This document shows positions 23,933 to 30,474 of a DNA stretch of 44,942 nt, piece by piece. The stretch comes from a bacterium (GTDB lineage Bacteria; Hydrothermota; Tepidihabitantia; Tepidihabitantales; Tepidihabitantaceae). Under the pieces are notes generated by a model. That model worked only from the letters and a program-made list of their open reading frames with translations. It was not told the DNA's origin and searched no databases. The translations under genes were made by a program, and so were the position numbers. How positions within the stretch are numbered: position 1 is the first letter of the stretch; each line of letters opens with the position of its first letter. The stretch spans positions 1-44,942 of the forward strand of contig DATJQV010000078.1 of the NCBI GenBank assembly GCA_035505375.1, in the 5' to 3' direction.

Positions 23933-24547
23933 ATGAGAAACAGAACGCTCGCAATACCGATGGTGCTGGCTTTGGCTGGAGGGCTTGCGCTCGGGCAACC
24001 CGGGCCGGGCGCGACACCGCCGACGCCGGCTGCCAAGCCGCAAGCCCCGATGGCCTGCGGCATGCAGGGAATGCAGGGGATGAAGGGCATGCAGGCAATG
24101 ATGCCTGACCTGACGCCGGACCAGTTGGAGAAGATGGACGCGCTGCGCGAGGCGAACCTGAAAGAGATGCTGCCGATACGCACGGACCTTGAGATCAAGC
24201 GAATCGAGCTTGAGGCCCTTTGGCGTGCCGACGAACCCGACGCCAAGAAGATCGTGGCCAAGGTCAAGGAAATCGGCGACCTCCAGGAGAAGATGGAAGT
24301 CGCCCGCATCAACCACATGTTCGACATCCGCAACCTCCTCACGCCCGAGCAGCGCAAGGCCATGCGGAAGATGGGTCCGGGCATGATGGGTGGACGCAGG
24401 GGCCGCGGAATGATGCGCGGCCGGATGGGCGGCTGCCCGATGGGCGGCCAAGGCTGTGGCATGCCGGGCGGAGATGATTTCGAAGGCCCGCAAGGGCCCA
24501 TGGGTCAGGGCGGCCAACCCGGCTGTCCTGGCTGTAACATGCACTAG
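23933..24547 (+). CDS. Spy/CpxP-like periplasmic protein, Met- and Cys-rich
   Basis: A 204-residue exported protein with signal peptide (IPMVLALAGGLALG). A Met-rich stretch (MACGMQGMQGMKGMQAMM) precedes the helical domain with the two family motifs LTPDQLEKMDALRE and LLTPEQRKAMRKM. The C-terminal 60 residues are Gly/Met/Cys-rich (CPMGGQGCGMPGG, then CPGCNMH), a likely soft-metal-binding region. Spy/CpxP proteins act as periplasmic chaperones and stress sensors; metal sensing or buffering is inferred here. AAGGAG lies 5 nt before the ATG, and an intrinsic terminator follows at 24581. Last gene of the sigma operon. Confidence 0.85.
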   Translation: MRNRTLAIPMVLALAGGLALGQPGPGATPPTPAAKPQAPMACGMQGMQGMKGMQAMMPDLTPDQLEKMDALREANLKEMLPIRTDLEIKRIELEALWRADEPDAKKIVAKVKEIGDLQEKMEVARINHMFDIRNLLTPEQRKAMRKMGPGMMGGRRGRGMMRGRMGGCPMGGQGCGMPGGDDFEGPQGPMGQGGQPGCPGCNMH

Positions 24548-24580
24548 CTCCGACAGGGCTAGTGGTTTGGCTCGGTAGAA

Positions 24581-24610
24581 GCCGGGGCCGTTGGGCCCCG
24601 GCGTCTTTTT
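24581..24610 (+). terminator. Intrinsic terminator of the sigma/anti-sigma/Spy operon
   Basis: GCCGGGGCC and its complement pair around a short GTTG-type loop, followed by GTCTTTTT. Confidence 0.9.
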
Positions 24611-24650
24611 CAGCATAGAGTCTATAGGTCCAATAGATCCTATTCCCTGC

Positions 24651-24679
24651 TTGCGCTTGAGCTTGCGCTGACCTAAACT
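24651..24679 (+). promoter_or_regulatory. Promoter of the 24685 gene (leaderless type)
   Basis: TTGCGC (24651-24656), 17-nt spacer, TAAACT (24674-24679). Five nt separate it from the GTG at 24685. The DNA just upstream (24611-24650) carries a TATAGGTCCAATAGATCC-type short repeat. Confidence 0.5.
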
Positions 24680-24684
24680 CGGAC

Positions 24685-25527
24685 GTGGCCAACGCGCTGG
24701 TCGCTCTCGTCCTTGCCCTGACCGCGTCATCCGCGTTGGCCTCAACGGCCCCTGTCGGACAGAACGGGGCAGAGATGCAGGTCCGGGTCCGCGTGCGCAA
24801 CGGTGACACCGGGCAGTGGCTCATGGGCGCGAAAGTCAAGGCGGGTGAGGACGCAGCCTTCACCGACACGAACGGTGAGTGCTTCGTAACGGCAATCGCG
24901 GGCCAGCGGTTGATTCTGACGACGTCGATACGCGGCGCATTCACTGCAATCGACACATTTGTCCCCGGCGGACCGGACGCGCAGCTCGTGGTCAAGCTGT
25001 ACGGCACGCAGCCAAGAACCGCCATCGGCTTCGTGCGGAACGGCAGCAGCGGCAAGCCGCTGGCGCGAGCCCTGGTCAAAGTGATTGGGGACACGGCGCG
25101 GACGAGGACCGATTCGACCGGCATGTTTGCAATCCCCTTCCCGCCGGGCGACCGGGAACTCATCGCCGCCCTTCCGGGATTCCGCGGGTTCGCCCGGCGA
25201 CTGACGGTCAGGGCCGGCGACACGCTTGCGTGTGACCTGCCGCTGTACGAAGAGTCGCTTGCGGTCGGCGAGATAGCGGGCCATGTGGATGTGCAGGGCC
25301 TGACCGCTGCCATTGGCGCGAGCGTGACGGTCGAGGGCACGCAACTCGGCACCGCCTCGAACCGGACCGGCGACTACATCATCACCGGCGTACCGGCCGG
25401 CGAACACCGGCTCATCATCACCTATGCCGGGTGCAAGAAAGCGATGCGGGTCGTCACGGTACAGCCCTGGGAGACGCTCGAAGTCGACGTCGAGCTTGTT
25501 CCAAGCGTCTCCCCGGTCAGACCCTAG
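24685..25527 (+). CDS. Exported carboxypeptidase-regulatory-like protein
   Basis: A 280-residue exported protein with signal peptide (ALVALVLALTASSALA). Three transthyretin-like/carboxypeptidase-regulatory beta-sandwich units follow: about 30-110 (VRVRNGDTGQWLMGAKVKAGEDAAFTDTNGECF), 112-195 (AIGFVRNGSSGKPLARALVKV) and 198-275 (GEIAGHVDVQGLTAAIGASVTVEGTQLGTASNRTGDYIITGVPAGEHRL). Such modules are often the N-terminal plug extension of TonB-dependent receptors, but no barrel follows, so this is a stand-alone periplasmic or surface protein. The GTG start is fixed by the -10 box five nt upstream. Function unknown. Confidence 0.75.
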   Translation: MANALVALVLALTASSALASTAPVGQNGAEMQVRVRVRNGDTGQWLMGAKVKAGEDAAFTDTNGECFVTAIAGQRLILTTSIRGAFTAIDTFVPGGPDAQLVVKLYGTQPRTAIGFVRNGSSGKPLARALVKVIGDTARTRTDSTGMFAIPFPPGDRELIAALPGFRGFARRLTVRAGDTLACDLPLYEESLAVGEIAGHVDVQGLTAAIGASVTVEGTQLGTASNRTGDYIITGVPAGEHRLIITYAGCKKAMRVVTVQPWETLEVDVELVPSVSPVRP

Positions 25528-25556
25528 CTCTGCGCCCTGGATCCGACAGAGAAGCT

Positions 25557-25640
25557 CACCACAAAGGCACAAAGTCACAAAGAGGGTGAGGAACGAAATC
25601 GGCCTTGGCTGCTTGGTGTACTTTGTGTCTTAGTGGTTCT
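25557..25640. repeat. ACAAAGGCACAAAG hairpin repeat element
   Basis: The left arm is CACCACAAAGGCACAAAG, then TCACAAAG; the right arm is CTTTGTGTCTTAGTGGTTC. The arms can pair. Related words (CTTCGTGTCTTAGTGCC, then TTGGTGGTT) occur inside the coding sequence at 36803-36837. Confidence 0.7.
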
Positions 25641-25669
25641 ATGTCGGGTTTGGGGTCTGCACCGCCGAC

Positions 25670-25698
25670 TTGACACCCCCGCCCGCGAGTTCTAGAAT
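25670..25698 (+). promoter_or_regulatory. Consensus-like promoter, upstream copy of a duplicated promoter
   Basis: TTGACA (25670-25675), 17-nt spacer, TAGAAT (25693-25698). Five nt later an ATG (25704) opens a 13-codon frame. The box and about 60 bp around it are a near copy of 26204-26270. It probably drives the membrane protein gene at 25759. Confidence 0.7.
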
Positions 25699-25758
25699 CG
25701 AGCATGTCAAGGTCGCACGGTGCTGAGAGGCGAGTGCTTGCATAACCCTTAGAAACTC

Positions 25759-26244
25759 ATGCCTCCGGGTCTGGTACTGACGAACACTGTGGTGGGGTTG
25801 CTGGGCATCGGACTTGCGTTCTTGTGGCGAGGCCGAAGCCGGTTCATGTTCTGGGTAATGGTCGGCGCGGGCGTATTCCTCTTTGTCCCGCTCGGGTTCG
25901 AACTGCTGTTCAGGACACGCTTGCTGGGTGGCTATCAGTCCTCCCTTCAGGTTCTACTGCAAGTGCTCATCGCGTTCTACTCGCTAAGATGGGCGGCATA
26001 CGGACTGCTGGTTCTGGGGCCTCTTGCGTTAAAGTTCAGCCGTGCGGATGACCCGTCACTGACTGGAGCCACGCTGCCCGACAGGTTCGACCACGAGTCG
26101 GACGCGGATGCCGGAACCGAGGATTCCGGAGAAGGCAGAACCTGGGTAGCCGCAGGGGGAGCTTCGGGGTACTCCACACAGGACTCAGATGCCGGTCAAC
26201 CGCACTCCGCCCGCCGATTTGACAATCCCGCCCGCGACTTCTAG
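25759..26244 (+). CDS. Small membrane protein of unknown function
   Basis: A 161-residue protein with three membrane helices in its first 90 residues (LVLTNTVVGLLGIGLAFLW, FWVMVGAGVFLFVPLGFELLF, then AAYGLLVLGPLAL), followed by an acidic, probably disordered tail. I do not recognise it. The last codons (RRFDNPARDF) are translated from the duplicated promoter that serves the next gene, so the tail may have been created by that duplication. No Shine-Dalgarno site is seen before the ATG. Confidence 0.55.
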   Translation: MPPGLVLTNTVVGLLGIGLAFLWRGRSRFMFWVMVGAGVFLFVPLGFELLFRTRLLGGYQSSLQVLLQVLIAFYSLRWAAYGLLVLGPLALKFSRADDPSLTGATLPDRFDHESDADAGTEDSGEGRTWVAAGGASGYSTQDSDAGQPHSARRFDNPARDF

Positions 26245-26247
26245 AAT
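26219..26247 (+). promoter_or_regulatory. Promoter of the 26254 gene (leaderless type), downstream copy
   Basis: TTGACA (26219-26224), 17-nt spacer, TAGAAT (26242-26247). Six nt separate it from the ATG at 26254. Confidence 0.75.
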
Positions 26248-26253
26248 CCAGCC

Positions 26254-27009
26254 ATGGCGAGGTGCCACCTGACGCCTTCAGGGCTCGGCCGAAGGACCGG
26301 CCGTCTTGTGGTAAGTCTGGCCCGGCTCTCCGGTGCCGCCATCCTCTTGTTTGTCGGCGGGTGCATCTGGACCTTGTCCGACCATAACGCGTTCCAGACC
26401 GGCAAAGTGCTTGCGCCCGGAGCCGTGCGCCTCTCCGCGACCACGGTGCTTCTCAACTATCCGCTGCATGCCTCGGCCGACGTCGGTCTGGGCCGGGGAT
26501 GGGAGGCCGGTGCCGGATTCGGCCAGATGCTCGACTGGGGTTGGTCCGGCGACTTGAGCCTCACCCGCAGCCTCTATTCGTCCCGATATGTCTACAGCAG
26601 CGTACAGCTTCAGGGCGAGCTGGCTAATGGCTCCGGCGGCCAGCCGCACCTGGGCCGAGTGACAGCAGCGGCGGCGCTCAGCTACTGGCCATCCGAATCC
26701 TTCGGCTTCTACATGCCGCTGCGGTTAAGCATGCTCTTCGCACCATCGGTTACGCGGCCGTATCATGGAGGAATCCATGGCGTCGGCCTCGGAGATAACA
26801 TAGCGGCGTCGGGGGTGCAGACCTTCCGCGCGCTGCATAACCCGGTGTTCACGCCCGGGCTCGGCCTCGCGTACGAGCGCGGGCGGTTCTACTCAAGGTT
26901 CGCGGTCACTATCCCCGTCGCCGGGCTGGATGCCGAAGAAGATAGCACCACCATCGGCTTCTGGCTCGCGCCGTATGCGGGGTTCCAGTTCGGCGTGAGG
27001 GTATTCTGA
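26254..27009 (+). CDS. Putative outer-membrane lipoprotein or beta-barrel-like protein
   Basis: A 251-residue exported protein. A long basic N-region leads into a hydrophobic stretch ending in lipobox FVGGC (Cys37). The mature part alternates short beta-strand-like segments rich in Tyr/Phe/Gly and ends in Phe (FQFGVRVF), as outer-membrane barrels do. The segment TPGLGLAYERGRFYSRFAVTIPVAG also fits a barrel. No specific family is recognised. The start is set by the consensus promoter, which places transcription start at or next to the ATG; an internal GTG would give a shorter signal. Confidence 0.65.
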   Translation: MARCHLTPSGLGRRTGRLVVSLARLSGAAILLFVGGCIWTLSDHNAFQTGKVLAPGAVRLSATTVLLNYPLHASADVGLGRGWEAGAGFGQMLDWGWSGDLSLTRSLYSSRYVYSSVQLQGELANGSGGQPHLGRVTAAAALSYWPSESFGFYMPLRLSMLFAPSVTRPYHGGIHGVGLGDNIAASGVQTFRALHNPVFTPGLGLAYERGRFYSRFAVTIPVAGLDAEEDSTTIGFWLAPYAGFQFGVRVF

Positions 27010-27052
27010 CACCTCCGGCCCCGAGACTTGGGCTCGCGTCCGAGGAGCGCTA

Positions 27053-27169
27053 TTGAACGGCCACCGGAAGTTCTTTCTCGATATCGTCGACGACCCGGCA
27101 AGGACGGCCGTGGCCGATGAGCGTCTGGCAGCGGTCGGCGTACAAAAGCCGGACGGGGGCGGCAGATGA
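27053..27169 (+). CDS. Small 38-residue protein coupled to the next gene
   Basis: A short frame from TTG (27053) with GAGGAG at 6 nt upstream encodes LNGHRKFFLDIVDDPARTAV, then ADERLAAVGVQKPDGGGR, and stops in an ATGA overlap with the gene at 27166. The Shine-Dalgarno site, the overlap and the sensible composition support translation. It has no signal or membrane segment. It might be a leader or regulator of the two downstream genes, or a trimmed remnant; no family recognised. Confidence 0.45.
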   Translation: MNGHRKFFLDIVDDPARTAVADERLAAVGVQKPDGGGR

Positions 27170-27627
27170 AGCACAAGGGGTTCTACGTTGGGCTCGTGCT
27201 GTCGCTCTCCCTCAATGCCGGGGCGATGTTTCTCTACGGGCTCGACAAATACGAGGTCCGGCGTCTCCGCCAGGAGAACGCCGAGCGGTTCAAGCCCGGT
27301 GCGTCGCAGCTCCAGGTTAACCGGTTGCAGGACGACCTGCACAAGGCCCTGGCGCCGGCCGCCGATACGATGCGGACGGCAATCAAGGAACTGGGGCTGC
27401 TGGCCCTTGAACCGGAGCCGGATTCGGCGCGGGTCAATGCGGCCCTGGACCGGATTGCCTGGGCCCAGCGGGAGAATTCCAGGCTGTGGCGTGAATTCAG
27501 CCGGGCCGTGCTCCGGCTGATTCGTCCGGACCGGGTCGAGCTCATGCGCAACGAGACCAAGTCGTGGCGGGACCATGAGCTCGGGGCGGAGTCAAGTCGG
27601 GTCAGTGAGCCGCGGGAACCAAGATGA
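27166..27627 (+). CDS. CpxP/Spy-like membrane-anchored periplasmic protein
   Basis: A 153-residue protein. The N-terminal anchor FYVGLVLSLSLNAGAMFLYG is followed by an all-helical, charged domain (QVNRLQDDLHKALAPAADTMRTAIKEL, then LLALEPEPDSARVNAALDRIAWAQRENSRLWREFSRAVLRLIRPDR). The layout matches the protein at 23379, suggesting paralogues of the RseM/CpxP type. It overlaps the upstream 38-residue frame and the next gene by ATGA at both ends, so three cistrons are tightly coupled. Function inferred only from architecture. Confidence 0.65.
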   Translation: MKHKGFYVGLVLSLSLNAGAMFLYGLDKYEVRRLRQENAERFKPGASQLQVNRLQDDLHKALAPAADTMRTAIKELGLLALEPEPDSARVNAALDRIAWAQRENSRLWREFSRAVLRLIRPDRVELMRNETKSWRDHELGAESSRVSEPREPR

Positions 27628-28052
27628 AACCGAAGTGGGCTGTGAACCTGCTGGTTTTGTCTTTGCTGGGGAACGTGGTCGTGCTTGGGTGGTACGGCTG
27701 GCACTTCTGGAGCGGCGCGTTGAAAAACCCGCGGTACAGCCCCTACCAATGGATCCCGGATTACGTGTGGCGGGGTGGCCGGGGAGTCGTGGTCCGGTCG
27801 TTTGAGCCGAAGATGCAGACGCTGTGGCAGCGCAAGAAACGCTGGATGTTGGAGTCGCGGTATCAGGACTTCCAGGAGCCGCCTGACACCGCGATGGACC
27901 GGATAGCGCTCGACAGCGAAGCCAGCATTGCCCGGCAGGCGTTCAAGCTGATCTACCAGTCGCGCCGTACCCTGCCGCAAAGCAGAGATATCGGGCCGCT
28001 CAAGCGGATAATGGAGAAACGCTGGCGCCAGCAGATGGGCCTCGACGACTGA
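27624..28052 (+). CDS. Membrane-anchored periplasmic helical protein (CpxP-like layout)
   Basis: A 142-residue protein. The N-terminal helix WAVNLLVLSLLGNVVVLGWYGW anchors a Trp/Arg-rich helical domain (TLWQRKKRWMLESRYQDFQEPPDTAMDRIALDSEASIARQAFKLIYQSRRTL). It lacks clear LTxxQ motifs but has the same size and layout as its neighbour, which it overlaps by ATGA. Probably a diverged partner or paralogue. No sigma or anti-sigma gene accompanies this pair. Confidence 0.6.
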   Translation: MKPKWAVNLLVLSLLGNVVVLGWYGWHFWSGALKNPRYSPYQWIPDYVWRGGRGVVVRSFEPKMQTLWQRKKRWMLESRYQDFQEPPDTAMDRIALDSEASIARQAFKLIYQSRRTLPQSRDIGPLKRIMEKRWRQQMGLDD

Positions 28053-28495
28053 CCGGCCGCCCGCCCACCATCGCCAGGGATTTCCTGCCCAACCCCGCTC
28101 CGTACCTCGGCCACTCCTGACCGCCAAGGTCCAGCCTCAGAAGTCTGGATTGTCGTAACATCGGCGAATGCGGCTCACGGCCTCGCCGCGCCTGCCACCG
28201 AGGCCGGAATCCTGACGTGACGGGGCCGCCCGAAGCCCGCCCGGTCCTGACGGGCACATAGCTAAGCGTCTCGGCATTACCTGCGCCAAGGCTCTCCCCT
28301 GTCAGCCCCTGGAGCGCAGTGTCGCGTGTGACAACCACAGAAGCCTCGGTCGCTGACCACACCCCTCAACCTTCTGCGGCGGTAGCGACCATTCCTGATA
28401 CCTTGCTGAATGACGCCGCGGCTGCGAAGCGAAGGCCAAGCCCCGAAGCGGCATCGCGATACCCGCTGGAAAGTACTCAACATAGCACTGAACCA
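28053..28495. other. Intergenic region without a convincing gene
   Basis: Between the CpxP-like pair and the 12-bp array. A GTG frame at 28319-28516 could encode 65 residues but has no Shine-Dalgarno site, signal or motif. Nothing else is supported. Confidence 0.4.
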
Positions 28496-28759
28496 TTCAC
28501 TTGGCATCTTGTCTAGTAAATGACTAGGCAAATCACTCGGTAAGTAGTTCGGCAAGTAACTCGGCGAGTCACTTACCCAGTCACCTGGCAAGTGACTTAC
28601 CGCCTCACTCGGCAAGTCACTTGCCGACTCACTAGACGAGTCACTGGGCAAGTAACTGGGCATGTCACTTACCCTGTCAGTCGGTAAGTCACCAGGCGAG
28701 TCACTCGCCCAGTCACTCGGTAAGTGACTGGGGGAGTCACTGGGGGAGTGACTTACCGA
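28496..28759. repeat. 12-bp tandem array B (22 units)
   Basis: Twenty-two 12-bp units in unbroken register. The conserved core is GTSACT at the start of the unit, then TCGGCAA, TTACCCA or close variants. Core plus flank forms palindromes (for example GGTAAGTGACT and GTGACTTACC), so units read alike on both strands. On the minus strand it encodes degenerate Ser-Asp-Leu-Pro tetrapeptides, and the frame is open from 29011 to 28277. No convincing start or signal is seen. Confidence 0.88.
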
Positions 28760-28881
28760 GTGCTGCCGTGAGCCATGCGGCACACAAGTTATCGTCTTAA
28801 GCATCAATAAGTTATGCTTGCTCATGACTGTGCTTGATGAGACGAACTGCCTCCGGCATGCTGGTGCGGCTAACGACGTGA

Positions 28882-29400
28882 AGCGGATGGAGGAACCGCG
28901 TGACTGGCCTGAAGGAGAGAGTGGACCACTAGGAGGCAAAGTGCGACCTGAAACGAGTCGGGGAGACGCTTGGCGACCTGCGCGAGGACCTGGCCGTGCG
29001 CCAGGAAGCAACCATTCCCCGGGTGACCGCCATGGAAACCAAGGTCAAAGAGGTCATCAACGCCTGCGGGGTCTCGACGCAATGCCTTCCGATCCCGCCG
29101 TCTGAATCCTGCAACCTGCCAACTGGAAACTGGTAACTCGCGCCGTAGGCGCGTCAGGTCCTGGCCGAGATACGCAAGGACGTCTTCGACGTCGACGCAC
29201 CGAAGTGGCCGCCACACTGGTTCCTGTCGTTCGGTCGCTGGTCGTCAACCGTAAGCCGCGGGCGGATGTCGTTGCATTGCACGCGCTGGATCGTTCACAC
29301 GGCGCAACGGATTGAAGATGGGCGGACAGGACGAATTATCCCGTCCGTCCGTTGTTCGCGTCGGTCGGGCATGCGCGGGGAGGAAGAGGTGATGAGGTAG
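28882..29400 (+). pseudogene. Decayed coiled-coil protein gene interrupted by a repeat
   Basis: One frame reads LKERVDH, TAG (28930), then EAKCDLKRVGETLGDLREDL and AVRQEATIPRVTAMETKVKEV, typical of a heptad coiled coil. At 29103-29145 a CAACCTGCCAACTGGAAAC-type repeat introduces TAA (29134) and TAG (29146). The same frame then resumes as QVLAEIRKDVFDVDAPKWPPHW. The pattern fits one gene broken by point mutation and repeat insertion. A frameshift may lie near 28900, where the likely N-terminal part is in another frame. No known family. Confidence 0.4.
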
Positions 29401-29464
29401 GCGGAGTCGCCGGCTGCCGCGTCTGGTATTAGAGGACGTCTACAAGCCGGATGCTCGCAAGACG

Positions 29465-30334
29465 CTACGGCACGGTGACGACTACCTGCCGTTGGCTGGT
29501 CCGGCCGGCAACGGTGACACGCACCAGGTATATACCCGCCGAAACCCGGTCCGCATGCCACACGGCTTCGACGACGGCGCGGCCGGGCTCCCTCGAGAAC
29601 TTCGCGACGGCGCGGCCGGATACGTCGAGCACTTCGATGCCGACGCGCGAACCGACAGCCGCGGCGCACCGGATGGCGAAGTCATGCCCGATGCTGGGCC
29701 TGACGTCGAGTGACGGCTCGGCAACCCGCATCTTCCCGCCCTCGGCGACGCCGGTGGGCAGGAACCCGACGCGGGCGTAGTATGCTTGCACGAGGTCGGT
29801 CTGGCCAATCGCAGCAGTATCGTTGCCGACCTTCCAGGCACGGCGCGGGTCGACGCCATTGACACTGCGGTAGAAGTTAACGGTGCTGCCCGCGTCATCC
29901 CGCCACTGGATCTCGAAGATGAGATTCCTGGTGTTGTCGTACATGAACGAGCACGGGAAGTAATACCACGTGTCCGGCGTGCCGACCAGCAGGGTGTCGG
30001 CCTGGAACACGAGATCGGGCGTATTGCCGTCATAGTTGTTCGCGAACACGGTGTCGAGGCTTGTACGTGTGGTTTGGCACAAAGACACGCGGACATTGTA
30101 GAACTCGGCCGCCGGGTTGCCGGGCGAGCCGAGGCCGAATGCCACGATTTCGCCTGAGAATCCGAGTTCGTCATGCAGGTATAGAGCCTGGAACCGCATG
30201 GCATCGGTGCTGTGACCGCAGAATGGTATGATGTTCTCCGCGTCGGGCACGCCGCACACGACCCAGGTCGTGTCCGCGAGTGCGGGGACTGCCATCATGC
30301 AGGATACGAGTAATAGAGCACAAGGTGTCTTCAA
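29465..30334 (-). CDS. Secreted protein with C-terminal sorting-like domain
   Basis: A 289-residue exported protein. The start is TTG at 30334, preceded by AAAGGAG and followed by a signal peptide (ALLLVSCMMAVPALA); a longer frame from 30946 runs antisense through the next gene and is rejected. The mature region (about 20-190) is beta-rich with Trp/Tyr-rich strands (DTWYYFPCSFMYDNTRNLIFEIQWRD) resembling a carbohydrate-binding-like or jelly-roll fold, but I cannot name it. The end (about 205-289, EPSLDVRPSIGHDFAIRC, then GIYLVRVTVAG) is FlgD/Por-like. Lies 140 bp after, and in line with, the propeller lipoprotein gene at 30475. Confidence 0.75.
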   Translation of the reverse strand: MKTPCALLLVSCMMAVPALADTTWVVCGVPDAENIIPFCGHSTDAMRFQALYLHDELGFSGEIVAFGLGSPGNPAAEFYNVRVSLCQTTRTSLDTVFANNYDGNTPDLVFQADTLLVGTPDTWYYFPCSFMYDNTRNLIFEIQWRDDAGSTVNFYRSVNGVDPRRAWKVGNDTAAIGQTDLVQAYYARVGFLPTGVAEGGKMRVAEPSLDVRPSIGHDFAIRCAAAVGSRVGIEVLDVSGRAVAKFSREPGRAVVEAVWHADRVSAGIYLVRVTVAGRTSQRQVVVTVP

Positions 30335-30474
30335 CAGTTCTCCTTTGGGATTGGCGCGGCGCGAGGCCAGGCCGAACCGCCCGGCCCATGATACCGCAGG
30401 CCGGGTGTCAGTCCATCTCGACGCGTCCAGCTCTTGCTTGCGGGACTTCCGGGGATTCGGGACGCCATAGGTCG

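Noticed and set aside
28496-28759. CRISPR array or plasmid-type iteron origin
   Set aside because: No spacers, no cas genes and no replication initiator gene nearby; iterons are usually longer and fewer.
28277-29011. Minus-strand tetrapeptide-repeat protein across array B
   Set aside because: The same reasoning as for array A; the flanking sequence looks random and no start is supported.
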